Below are positions 1 through 6,572 of a stretch of 12,322 nt of DNA, one piece after another (positions within the stretch are counted from its first letter, which is position 1; every line of letters begins with the position of its first letter). The notes beneath the pieces are model-generated. The model did no database searches. It was not told the DNA's origin and worked only from the letters and a program-made list of their open reading frames with translations. Made by a program: the position numbers and the translations under genes. Source of the DNA: a bacterium (GTDB lineage: Bacteria; Dependentiae; Babeliae; Babeliales; UASB340); contig DAOVNS010000034.1 in the NCBI GenBank assembly GCA_030630075.1, positions 1-12,322 on the forward strand. Reading direction: 5' to 3'.

Positions 1-180
1 AAGTAGGCCTCACAAAAAAAAGTCCAAAATCGATGGTTTTTTCTCAAAAAACATAGGTTTTAATACAACTTTTTATAATCTTTTTAAAAATATAGCAATT
101 AAAATTCCTATAAAACAAAATTATTTAAACCCATCGGGGGGAAATTTAATAATTTTTTTAAGGAAAACTATATGCTAAAG
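1..180 (+). repeat. Direct repeat copy 1: duplicated transporter leader
   Basis: This stretch matches 438-618 almost base for base. The differences I see are one A/G change at 128/565, one extra base in a T-run, and two changes just before the start codon. It carries the same TATAAT hexamer (74-79), the same run of six G (136-141) and the same AAGG ribosome-binding site as the leader of the transporter at 610. The left edge may extend beyond the window. Its coding part stops after seven codons, so it looks like the remains of a duplicated or deleted paralogue. Confidence 0.85.
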
Positions 181-195
181 AAATTTTTAAAATAA
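172..195 (+). pseudogene. Seven-codon stub of a transporter gene start
   Basis: An ATG preceded by AAGGAAAA opens a frame reading MLKKFLK and then TAA. It sits at the position equivalent to the start codon of the NRAMP transporter at 610. Just after the ATG the two copies differ by a 2-bp length change, and similarity is then lost. The simplest reading is the 5' remnant of a second transporter gene. A very short leader peptide is the alternative, because a ribosome-binding site is present and a terminator follows at once. Confidence 0.4.
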
Positions 196-228
196 AAAAG
201 AACCTTGAAAACATCAAGGCTCTTTTTT
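194..228 (+). terminator. Rho-independent terminator hairpin with A/U flanks
   Basis: A run of A and GAACCTTG pairs, after a 7-nt loop, with CAAGGCTC and a run of T. The CCTTG/CAAGG core is perfect, there is one A/C mismatch, and A-tract/T-tract pairs extend the stem. T-runs follow the stem on both strands, so it could act in both directions. It directly follows the transporter stub. Confidence 0.7.
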
Positions 229-263
229 AGATAAATTTTGAGAACTCACATTAAAAATAAAAA

Positions 264-386
264 TGAGGTAGAGTTTGGAGCTTCACCACCGGAGTGATAA
301 AGTCGTTTAGAAGCTTGACAACTATATTAACATTCTTCCGAACGTCATAACTGAAGCCTCTACTTCTTACTACTTTCCCTACCTCA
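264..386. ncRNA. Candidate structured RNA, unknown family
   Basis: Positions 264-271 (TGAGGTAG) pair perfectly with 379-386 (CTACCTCA), closing a 123-nt element. Inside, 278-285 (GAGCTTCA) pairs with 352-360 (TGAAGCCTC) with one bulged C. The same 5' strand could instead pair with GAAGCTT at 310-316, and 268-273 could pair with 358-363, so alternative folds exist. It is more GC-balanced than its surroundings and has no ORF. It lies between a terminator and the duplicated transporter leader. The coding strand cannot be decided because the outer pairing is symmetric. It could be a regulatory leader, a small RNA or only an intergenic palindrome. Confidence 0.3.
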
Positions 387-437
387 ATATTGAGTTTATC
401 AAAAATAATATTTCAAATGCAATAAAAAAATAAAAAA

Positions 438-618
438 AAGTAGGCCTCACAAAAAAAAGTCCAAAATCGATGGTTTTTTCTCAAAAAACATAGGTTTTAA
501 TACAACTTTTTATAATCTTTTTAAAAATATAGCAATTAAAATTCCTATAAAACAAAATTATTTAGACCCATCGGGGGGAAATTTAATAATTTTGTTTAAG
601 GAAAATTGTATGTTAAAA
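438..618 (+). repeat. Direct repeat copy 2: transporter leader and gene start
   Basis: This is the second copy of 1-180. It runs through the leader and into the first codons of the intact NRAMP gene at 610. The near identity suggests a recent duplication or an ongoing gene-conversion pair. Confidence 0.85.
511..516 (+). promoter_or_regulatory. Possible -10 box of the transporter gene
   Basis: A perfect TATAAT lies 94 bp upstream of the ATG at 610 and is repeated at 74-79 in the other leader copy. I see no convincing -35 at 16-18 bp upstream. In such AT-rich sequence a chance match is quite possible. Confidence 0.25.
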
Positions 619-1896
619 ATTTTTAAAAGAAAAAAAATAAGTATTTTTAAAAAAACAAAAGTTAAATTAAAAAAAGTTCTTCGAATTTTTGGCCCAGGTT
701 TTGTAACAGGAGCTGCAGATGATGATCCTTCAGGAATAGGTACATATTCCATTGGGGGAGCAAAATACGGTTTGCTTTTAGCATGGCTAATTCCGTTTCA
801 ACTTCCTTTAATGTATATAATTCAAGAAATGTGTGCACGAATTGGACTTGTTACAGGAAAAGGGCTTGCAGCTAACATGAAAAAGTTTTTTCCTAAACCA
901 ATTTTATATGGAGCAATTTTAATTTTAGTTTTTGCAAACATAATAAACATCGGTGCAAATATTTCTGTAATGGGCGCATCGCTTAGTAGAATTTTTGGAA
1001 TTAATATTCATTTTTGGGCAATTTTTATAACTATTCTAATTGTTTTATTACAAATCTTTGTGCCATATCATTTTTATTCAAAAATATTAATTATTCTTTC
1101 TCTATTTTTATTTGCATATGTTATTACTGCATTCATGACAACTCAAGATTGGCTTGAAGTTTTAAAATATACTTTTATTCCTCATTTTAAATTTAATAAA
1201 GATTTCATTTTAATCGCAACCGGTTTTGTTGGAACAACAATATCGCCATATCTTTTTTTCTGGCAAGCATCTCACGAAATTGAAGATGCAAAAGATAATG
1301 GAGAACTAAATCTTACGGGAAACAAATTAAAAAGCTTAATTAAAAAAGTTCGCATCGATACTTTTGTTGGAATGTTTTTTTCACAATTGGTTGCTCTTTT
1401 TATAGTTGTAACATGTTTTTCTACTCTTCATAAAAGCGGAATTACGCAAATTCAAACTGCTTACGATGCCGCAATGGCACTTGAACCTTTAGCCGGAGAA
1501 TGGGCTTTTATAATATTCACAATCGGAATAATTGGTGCAGGTTTTTTAGCTATTCCTGTTCTTGCTGGTTCCACAGCTTATGCCATTTCAGAAGTTTTTG
1601 ATTTTAAAAACGGACTCAGTTACAAATTTAAAGAAGCAACATTTTTTTATAGCACAATCGCTATTTCTACAATTGTTGGACTTCTACTTAATTTTATTGG
1701 AATTAGACCAATGAAGGCACTTCTTTATGCCGCAATTATAAATGGAATATCTGCAGCACCATTAATTGCCTGCATAATTATTTTGGCGAATAAAACAAAA
1801 ATCATGGGACAACATAAAAACAATATTTTTTCAAACCTAGTTGGAGGCTTCACGTTCTGTATCATGATCTTGGCAGGAATTATATTGTTTATTTAA
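610..1896 (+). CDS. NRAMP-family divalent metal ion transporter
   Basis: A 428-residue polytopic inner-membrane protein of the NRAMP (SLC11/MntH-related) family, which in bacteria mainly imports Mn2+ or Fe2+ with protons. After a basic N-terminus comes the family signature GPGFVTGAADDDPSG (residues 28-42) in the first membrane helix, then about ten further hydrophobic segments. The helix-1 motif is DPSG where MntH has DPGN. The helix-6 segment around residues 210-219 reads TTISPYLFFW, so the metal-coordinating methionine of the usual MPH motif is Ser212. The substrate is therefore uncertain, and a Mg2+-type or broader-specificity relative is possible. I chose the ATG at 610 because AAGGA lies 6-7 nt upstream. 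An in-frame TTG at 592 lies upstream of that site and would add six residues. A weak A/T hairpin near 1919-1935 may end the transcript. Confidence 0.9.
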   Translation: MLKIFKRKKISIFKKTKVKLKKVLRIFGPGFVTGAADDDPSGIGTYSIGGAKYGLLLAWLIPFQLPLMYIIQEMCARIGLVTGKGLAANMKKFFPKPILYGAILILVFANIINIGANISVMGASLSRIFGINIHFWAIFITILIVLLQIFVPYHFYSKILIILSLFLFAYVITAFMTTQDWLEVLKYTFIPHFKFNKDFILIATGFVGTTISPYLFFWQASHEIEDAKDNGELNLTGNKLKSLIKKVRIDTFVGMFFSQLVALFIVVTCFSTLHKSGITQIQTAYDAAMALEPLAGEWAFIIFTIGIIGAGFLAIPVLAGSTAYAISEVFDFKNGLSYKFKEATFFYSTIAISTIVGLLLNFIGIRPMKALLYAAIINGISAAPLIACIIILANKTKIMGQHKNNIFSNLVGGFTFCIMILAGIILFI

Positions 1897-2004
1897 AAAA
1901 CACCCCCACCCCGATTGCAAAAAAATGCCTTTTTGATAACCTAAAAGTGGATGTAGTAATTAAATAAACTATCAACACTTTATTAACACTCTTCGGGGGA
2001 ATAT

Positions 2005-2679
2005 ATGAAAAAATTATTTTTCGTTTCTATGTTTTTTTGGCTTTCTTGCCTTCTATTAAATCCAGTATTTTCAAATACCCCAGATACCGAGAATCCAGAA
2101 ACTTTACTATCAGAAAACTTAATGGATCTAAAATCAAACAATTATTTAGAAATTCAAAATCCATCTACATTTCAAAATTTCATTTCTACTTTATCTATTG
2201 TCCCAGAAGCATTATTGAAAACAGCTGATAAAGTTAGTGCTACTTTTGATTGGGTTGCAAAACGCATTGATTCAATTTTAACAAAACAAGGTGCAATAAA
2301 AACACTCCTTATCCTTGGGCCGCTTTTTACAATTTACTGCTTTTTCTTTTCACCCGAACCCGTAAAAGCTTTAATTAGTTACATTGTAAGTTCTGCCACT
2401 AACGGTGCATCAGAAATTGCTAGTTCAACTGTAGATGGAATTAATGAAAGTGGTGATGTTATGCCAATATTAAATGAAGTCACACAAAAACTTGGTGAAA
2501 TTCAAGGTAATTACGATATAAGTTATAAGATTGGACAAACATCTGGTTTATGGAATTCTATGTGGAATTCACCACTTTCAACAATTACTTATCTTATGGG
2601 TAGAGGTATTGAACACGGAGTTGGCGTTGGAATTCCATTTATAGCTGGACTTGGAATGCAAAAATGGATCAAACCATAA
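2005..2679 (+). CDS. Secreted/membrane protein A of the toxin cassette
   Basis: A 224-residue protein of no family I recognise. It has a Sec signal peptide (about residues 1-23, cleavage near VFS/NT), a polar stretch, a strong hydrophobic segment at about 97-115 and an amphipathic, glycine-rich C-terminal region (about 125-224) with a short hydrophobic run near 205-217. It is probably anchored in the inner membrane or faces the periplasm. It starts at an ATG four bases after a GGGGGA ribosome-binding site. It opens the first toxin cassette, 20 bp before the pentapeptide-repeat gene. Its last third is repeated almost unchanged at 5278-5655 in the second cassette, so it belongs to the repeated unit. 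A role in export, tethering or delivery of the toxin is inference from context only. Confidence 0.75.
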   Translation: MKKLFFVSMFFWLSCLLLNPVFSNTPDTENPETLLSENLMDLKSNNYLEIQNPSTFQNFISTLSIVPEALLKTADKVSATFDWVAKRIDSILTKQGAIKTLLILGPLFTIYCFFFSPEPVKALISYIVSSATNGASEIASSTVDGINESGDVMPILNEVTQKLGEIQGNYDISYKIGQTSGLWNSMWNSPLSTITYLMGRGIEHGVGVGIPFIAGLGMQKWIKP

Positions 2680-2698
2680 TTTAAAATAAAAGGATAAA
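2325..2698 (+). repeat. 374-bp repeat copy 1 (3' part of gene A)
   Basis: This block runs from within the membrane segment of gene A through its stop codon to the ATAAAAGGATAAA ribosome-binding site of the next gene. It recurs at 5301-5674 with only scattered substitutions. Similarity ends abruptly on both sides, so the block marks the ends of a recombination event between the two cassettes. Confidence 0.9.
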
Positions 2699-2699
2699 A

Positions 2700-3290
2700 T
2701 TGAAGGCAAATTTTTGTAATAAATATCTAACATTAATTTTCATACTTTTATTTTCTTACATATCTACAAATAATACTTTTGCTTATGATGAGGAGCATTT
2801 ACAAAAAGTCCGATGGGGAACAGTTACCCTTCCTTGGGCAAGATTAAGCTGTGCTCCCTTATGGAACCTAAATTTTAATGGTGGATATTATAAATGTTCA
2901 TGCTTTAGCGCAGCTAATTGTAACGGCGCATCATTTAAAAAAGCAAACTTAAAAAAATCAGATTTCTACTTAACAAAACTTAAAAATACAAATCTAACAC
3001 AGGCTAATTTTAAAAAATGTATTATGCTTGGTGTAGACCTTACAGGCTCAACCGTTTTGGAAGCAAATTTTGAAAACGTACTCGGTCTAACTAATAAACA
3101 AAAAGAATATATTAAAGCAAACAATGCAATAAACGTTCCATATAATTTATCTCATGAAGATTTTCTTTTAGAAGTAGAATTAATAAAAGAACTTCGCAGA
3201 GATCCAATAACAAAGTTTTTTAGATGGACGTTTAAATATTTATCATCTTGCTGCAAAAAACAAGAACAAGAAAAATTAAAAACTGAATAA
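2700..3290 (+). CDS. Secreted pentapeptide-repeat protein 1
   Basis: A 196-residue protein starting at TTG. The TTG start is supported by AAAGGA six bases upstream and by a complete signal peptide (residues 1-28, cleavage TFA/YD) that a later start would remove. Residues about 66-127 are degenerate pentapeptide repeats of the A(N/D)LXX type (for example ANLKK, SDFYL, TNLTQ, ANFKK), which family knowledge says fold into a right-handed quadrilateral beta-helix. A helical region with a lysine-rich, Cys-Cys-containing tail follows. The end of the repeats (ANFENVLGLTN) resembles ANFKNATGLTN in the paralogue at 5811. It lies between gene A and the Hint toxin, an order repeated in the second cassette. 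Its function is not known. A chaperone, scaffold or binding-partner role for the toxin is inference. Confidence 0.8.
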   Translation: MKANFCNKYLTLIFILLFSYISTNNTFAYDEEHLQKVRWGTVTLPWARLSCAPLWNLNFNGGYYKCSCFSAANCNGASFKKANLKKSDFYLTKLKNTNLTQANFKKCIMLGVDLTGSTVLEANFENVLGLTNKQKEYIKANNAINVPYNLSHEDFLLEVELIKELRRDPITKFFRWTFKYLSSCCKKQEQEKLKTE

Positions 3291-3328
3291 AAATAAAGCT
3301 CCCTTCTAAATCTCCCCAAAGGATTCTC

Positions 3329-4723
3329 ATGAACAAAATATTGTTAAAACATTTTGTTATAAATCTACTGTTTTTTGTAAATATATTATGCGATATTCCT
3401 GAAAACACATTAATTAGCATTAATACAGGAACAAAATCTGTCGAACAGTTTTCTATCGCTGAAAAACTAACATCTTATTCTTTAGAAGATAGACAATTTA
3501 AAAATGTTACAATTAAATCAATCGCTAAATATAAATCAAAAGATTTTGTAGTAATTCAAACATATTCTGGAATGCTTTGCTGTGGAACAGAAGCGAAAAT
3601 ATTTAGCGTGTCTAAAAATAATTTCATTAAATCTACCGACTTAGATTCAACTGATATCTTGCTAAGCAGTGAGTTAAAACAATATCCTGTAGAAAAAATT
3701 GTAAGTTGTGAATCAGAAAAAGAAAGTACTTTTTTTATTTTAAGCTTAGAAGAACCGCATACTTTTTTCCAATGTGATTCAAGCGGAACCCCGTTCTTAA
3801 TGCATAATAATCCAGCCGTTTTTGTTCTTGAATATGTTATCGAAAAAAGCCCTGAAATATTTGGATTCGTTATTGATAAAGCACCTGAAATAGTAGAAAT
3901 CGCATCGAGCTCTGTACTCGCTTTATTTGGAGCAAAAGTTGCGCATGATAATATCAAACATAGTCATACCTTTAACGAACAAAAAAAAACTGAAATTCGG
4001 CAAAAACATATTGATTTTCTTGAAGAGAAAGTACGCAATCAAAAAGCAACGATAGAAGATCAAGAAAGATTACAATTATTTACAGATTTTCCTGGTATTT
4101 CAGATGAAGAAGTAGATAAAAAAATAGAAGCAAATCGAAAACATAGAGAATCTTATATAAAAAATAATGAAGCGGTAATTAAAATCTTAGCTAAAGATAA
4201 GTATGAACAACTGATAAAATATCTAAAATTAACCAATCAAATTAAATCAAACACTCCTAATAATAATGTAAATCTAAATAATGATGTTTCAACAGAACAA
4301 GAAAAACAGCCTCCTGTTATTGGTGATGACAATGATAAATCTAACGATAAAGAATCAGATAAAGAAAAGCAGAAAAACAAAGCTCCTTCTTCTAAAGACA
4401 AAGTAAGAGAGATTCAATCTAATAATGATAAATTGCCAAATCAAGGATTAGTTACTACAGGAAAAATATCCAATGCCAAACCTGTTGACGCCGGAAAGCA
4501 AGGCAAACATGTTCCGGGTCATAATAATTTTGATCCTGGAAAATCCGCATGGCCTGAAGGTGAAAATGGGGTAGAATTAACACAAGAGGCATGGGAAAAT
4601 GGAGATTTTACAGATAATCCTGATGAGGTGGTTAAAACGTATAAAAAGGATGATTTAGAAATAAAAGTTCATATAAATGGAAAAGGACATATTCATGGTT
4701 ATCCAAATTATCCGCCTAAATAG
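3329..4723 (+). CDS. Hint-containing secreted polymorphic toxin 1
   Basis: A 464-residue modular toxin. Residues 1-21 are a signal peptide. Residues ~22-160 resemble a Hint (pretoxin-HINT/intein-like) domain, beginning DIPENTLI and ending FLMHNN (HN at 159-160). The block-B histidine is replaced (TEAK, 87-90). A hydrophobic segment with an 11-residue tandem repeat (170-191) and a charged helical, probably coiled-coil region follow. Residues ~305-375 are a low-complexity K/D/N/S linker. Residues 390-464 form the toxin module: it opens KQGKHVPGHNN, ends VHINGKGHIHGYP and has five histidines (394, 398, 448, 454, 456). It resembles known C-terminal toxin modules with a KQxKHxxGxN opening, plausibly BECR-fold RNases, but the activity is inferred. 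AAAGGA lies five bases before the ATG. The stop overlaps the ribosome-binding site of the putative immunity gene at 4733. Residues 1 to about 310 match the toxin at 6573. Confidence 0.8.
   Translation: MNKILLKHFVINLLFFVNILCDIPENTLISINTGTKSVEQFSIAEKLTSYSLEDRQFKNVTIKSIAKYKSKDFVVIQTYSGMLCCGTEAKIFSVSKNNFIKSTDLDSTDILLSSELKQYPVEKIVSCESEKESTFFILSLEEPHTFFQCDSSGTPFLMHNNPAVFVLEYVIEKSPEIFGFVIDKAPEIVEIASSSVLALFGAKVAHDNIKHSHTFNEQKKTEIRQKHIDFLEEKVRNQKATIEDQERLQLFTDFPGISDEEVDKKIEANRKHRESYIKNNEAVIKILAKDKYEQLIKYLKLTNQIKSNTPNNNVNLNNDVSTEQEKQPPVIGDDNDKSNDKESDKEKQKNKAPSSKDKVREIQSNNDKLPNQGLVTTGKISNAKPVDAGKQGKHVPGHNNFDPGKSAWPEGENGVELTQEAWENGDFTDNPDEVVKTYKKDDLEIKVHINGKGHIHGYPNYPPK
3836..3901 (+). repeat. 33-bp imperfect tandem repeat inside toxin 1
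   Basis: Two 11-residue units, VIEKSPEIFGF and VIDKAPEIVEI, lie back to back at residues 170-191. Toxin 2 has a single equivalent of this region and is 11 residues shorter here. The duplication therefore arose in toxin 1 after the cassettes separated, or was lost from toxin 2. The 11-residue period suits an amphipathic helix. Confidence 0.8.
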
Positions 4724-4732
4724 GAGATTAAA

Positions 4733-5290
4733 ATGAATTTAATTAAAAAAAACAAGGTTCTTTCCGATATCAAAAAAATATATAAACATGGAAATTGCAA
4801 ATACGCTATATGGAATTATGTTCCATATGATTTTTGGATTAAACCTTTTAAAAATTGGTTTCCAAATATGTATTCTTATAATGGAACAGATTTTAACTAT
4901 TCTGTTTGTTTTACAACACATTTAAATTTATCACCTGTAAAACATCAAATAGGAACGGAAGAATTTAGAGATTATATGCAAACCGAAAAAGTTCTTGACT
5001 TATTGCTTACAAATATTTCAGTTGTAGCTCCATATGCAATCGTAAAGTATCTTCAATATAGGCTTATAAATAAAAATACAAAATTGTTTAGCAGTTATAT
5101 ACCATTTAAACCTGAACATGCAAAATATGGTGATAAATTGAAAGAACATCTCCAAGAAAAAAATATAACTTGTCTGGAAGATGATATATTGTTTGCTAAA
5201 GTTGATGATAAAATAAGTTTAGAAAACAGAATCGAAGATGTGAGGGTTTATAATTGCCTTTTTAATGACACTGACGTTTGGCCCAAATAA
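4733..5290 (+). CDS. Putative immunity protein for toxin 1
   Basis: A 185-residue protein with no signal peptide and no membrane segment, so probably cytoplasmic. It is rich in aromatic and charged residues and has no motif I recognise. Its place, nine bases after the toxin stop with an AGGAG site overlapping that stop, is the standard position of an immunity gene in a polymorphic-toxin locus, where the product binds and blocks the toxin C-terminal domain. That role is inferred from position. The ATG is well supported by the ribosome-binding site. Its last 13 bases overlap the frame of the truncated gene A copy, and similarity to gene A begins 10 bp past its stop, so this gene sits exactly at the junction between the two cassettes. 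Confidence 0.65.
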   Translation: MNLIKKNKVLSDIKKIYKHGNCKYAIWNYVPYDFWIKPFKNWFPNMYSYNGTDFNYSVCFTTHLNLSPVKHQIGTEEFRDYMQTEKVLDLLLTNISVVAPYAIVKYLQYRLINKNTKLFSSYIPFKPEHAKYGDKLKEHLQEKNITCLEDDILFAKVDDKISLENRIEDVRVYNCLFNDTDVWPK

Positions 5291-5655
5291 TCAAACAGTC
5301 TTTTACACTTTATTGCTTTTTCTTTTCGCCAGAACTGGTAAAAGCTTTAATTCGCTACATTGTAAGTTCTGCCACCAACGGTGCATCTGAAATTGCAGAT
5401 TCAGCTGTAAGTGGAATTAATGAAAGTGGTGATGTTATGCCAATATTAAATGAAGTCACACAAAAACTTGGTGAAATTCAAGGTAACTACGATATAAGTT
5501 ATAAAATTGGACAAACATCAGGTTTATGGAATTCTATGTGGAATTCACCACTTTCAACAATTACTTATCTTATGGGTAGAGGTATTGAACACGGAGTTGG
5601 CGTTGGAATTCCATTTATAGCAGGGCTTGGAATGCGAAAATGGATCAAACCATAA
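5278..5655 (+). pseudogene. Truncated second copy of gene A
   Basis: The frame encodes the last ~117 residues of protein A with few changes (for example SPELVKALIRY for SPEPVKALISY) but lacks the signal peptide and the first ~108 residues. The first eight codons are unrelated and come from the end of the immunity gene region. The only start is a TTG at 5278 with no visible ribosome-binding site, inside the preceding gene. The half-hydrophobic segment that remains would not obviously insert in a membrane. I call it a remnant left by recombination. Translation by coupling to the upstream gene cannot be excluded, because the reading frame is still open and well conserved. Confidence 0.75.
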
Positions 5656-5674
5656 TTTAAAATAAAAGGATAAA
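5301..5674 (+). repeat. 374-bp repeat copy 2 (3' part of gene A)
   Basis: This is the second copy of 2325-2698, at a fixed offset of 2976 bp. It includes the downstream AAAGGATAAA ribosome-binding site, but no gene starts after it here. The next 136 bp are unrelated non-coding sequence before the second pentapeptide-repeat gene. Confidence 0.9.
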
Positions 5675-5735
5675 TTTATAATAAGTGTAAATTACTCTAA
5701 AATAAGCATCCTAATTTAATTTACAACCAAAAATT

Positions 5736-5760
5736 CTATTAATAGACCTATTAATATGAT
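5736..5760 (+). promoter_or_regulatory. Possible promoter/operator of cassette 2
   Basis: The non-coding stretch before the gene at 5811 holds CTATTAATA twice, 12 bp apart (5736-5744 and 5748-5756). The second copy runs into a -10-like TATGAT (5755-5760). The first copy extends to the palindrome CTATTAATAG. No good -35 is visible. This could be a promoter with a repeated protein-binding site, or chance in AT-rich DNA. Confidence 0.2.
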
Positions 5761-5810
5761 AGCATGCACAAAAAAGTAATTATGAATTTTACAAAGTAAA
5801 GGCAACAAAC

Positions 5811-6548
5811 ATGAATTGTTCATTAAAAATATTTATTTTTACAATCTCACTCTTATGCTTTAGCAATCTCACACTAAATTGCGAACCAGACCCTTATTAT
5901 GAAGAAAATCCTTATAAAATAGATGAACCCTTTAGCAGAAAAGATTTTGAGGCGTTATTAAAAGGTTCAAAAAAAATGCAATATTCTAACCTACTAGCAG
6001 CATCGTGTAATAAGCGTAAATTTCCAGAGGAAGTAGACTTATCCTATTCTGCATTACATGGAGCAAGTTTTCGAGAATCCTCTTTAAAAAAAGTAAAACT
6101 CATAGAAGTAGGAGCTTGGTTAACAAGCTTTAGATGGGCAGACCTTGAAGATGCAGATCTATCTCGCGGTGACTTTACCAATGCACATTTTTTTGGCGCA
6201 AACTTAAATGGAATAATAGCAACTGAAGCAAATTTTAAAAATGCTACAGGTTTAACAAATGAAATAAAAGCAATCCTAAGAGAACAAGAAGCTAAAAACG
6301 TTCCTGAAGATTTAACAGAAGAAGAATTTGAAAAAGAAAGAATGAGGGTGCACAGATTATCCTCATCTAGAATTGGAGAAATATTAGAATATATTATGTA
6401 TCCATTCTTTTATCCAGTAATTAAGGGATGTGAAATTTTTCTTAAGTGCACAGCAATTCCTGTAATAAATGGAGTTGATAAACTTGCTGATTACATATCA
6501 TATTGCTTCAAGAAAAAAGTCGAACAAGAAAAAGAAAGAATTGAATAA
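5811..6548 (+). CDS. Secreted pentapeptide-repeat protein 2
   Basis: A 245-residue paralogue of the protein at 2700. The signal peptide covers about residues 1-23. Pentapeptide repeats cover about 75-147 (VDLSY, ASFRE, ADLED, ADLSR, GDFTN, ANLNG, ANFKN). A charged helix follows (about 150-182), then a more hydrophobic aromatic/Cys stretch (about 190-222) and a lysine/glutamate-rich tail ending KKKVEQEKERIE, comparable to the tail of paralogue 1. The two proteins diverge much more than the neighbouring toxin N-termini do. The repeats fold as a beta-helix by family knowledge. The ATG follows AAAGG at 8 bp. It precedes the Hint toxin by 24 bp, the same order as in cassette 1, so a shared job with the toxin is likely, but its nature is unknown. 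Confidence 0.8.
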   Translation: MNCSLKIFIFTISLLCFSNLTLNCEPDPYYEENPYKIDEPFSRKDFEALLKGSKKMQYSNLLAASCNKRKFPEEVDLSYSALHGASFRESSLKKVKLIEVGAWLTSFRWADLEDADLSRGDFTNAHFFGANLNGIIATEANFKNATGLTNEIKAILREQEAKNVPEDLTEEEFEKERMRVHRLSSSRIGEILEYIMYPFFYPVIKGCEIFLKCTAIPVINGVDKLADYISYCFKKKVEQEKERIE

Positions 6549-6572
6549 AAAGCCATTCCAAAAGTTTATCTC

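Noticed and set aside
264..386. Possible 5S rRNA (length ~123 nt, closing stem, CCGAAC in a loop region)
   Set aside because: The loop-C word matches, but the arm for helices IV and V is missing (only 18 nt between helix II and helix I), and the helix II-III spacing is about 30 nt too long.
592..609. TTG start giving the transporter six extra residues
   Set aside because: The ribosome-binding site AAGGA lies downstream of this TTG and is correctly spaced for the ATG at 610.
1972..2000. Resemblance between the leader of gene A and 318-340 in the structured element
   Set aside because: The match is short, gapped and A/T-biased. I could not distinguish it from chance.
3329..3391. Lipoprotein signal in toxin 1 (Cys at residue 21)
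   Set aside because: The residues before Cys (VNIL) do not make a proper lipobox, and the paralogue has Gly at this position, so ordinary signal peptidase cleavage is more likely.
3556..3957. 133-codon open frame on the minus strand inside toxin 1
   Set aside because: It lies antisense to a well-supported gene, and its composition is explained by the codon bias of the toxin. I see no ribosome-binding site or domain.
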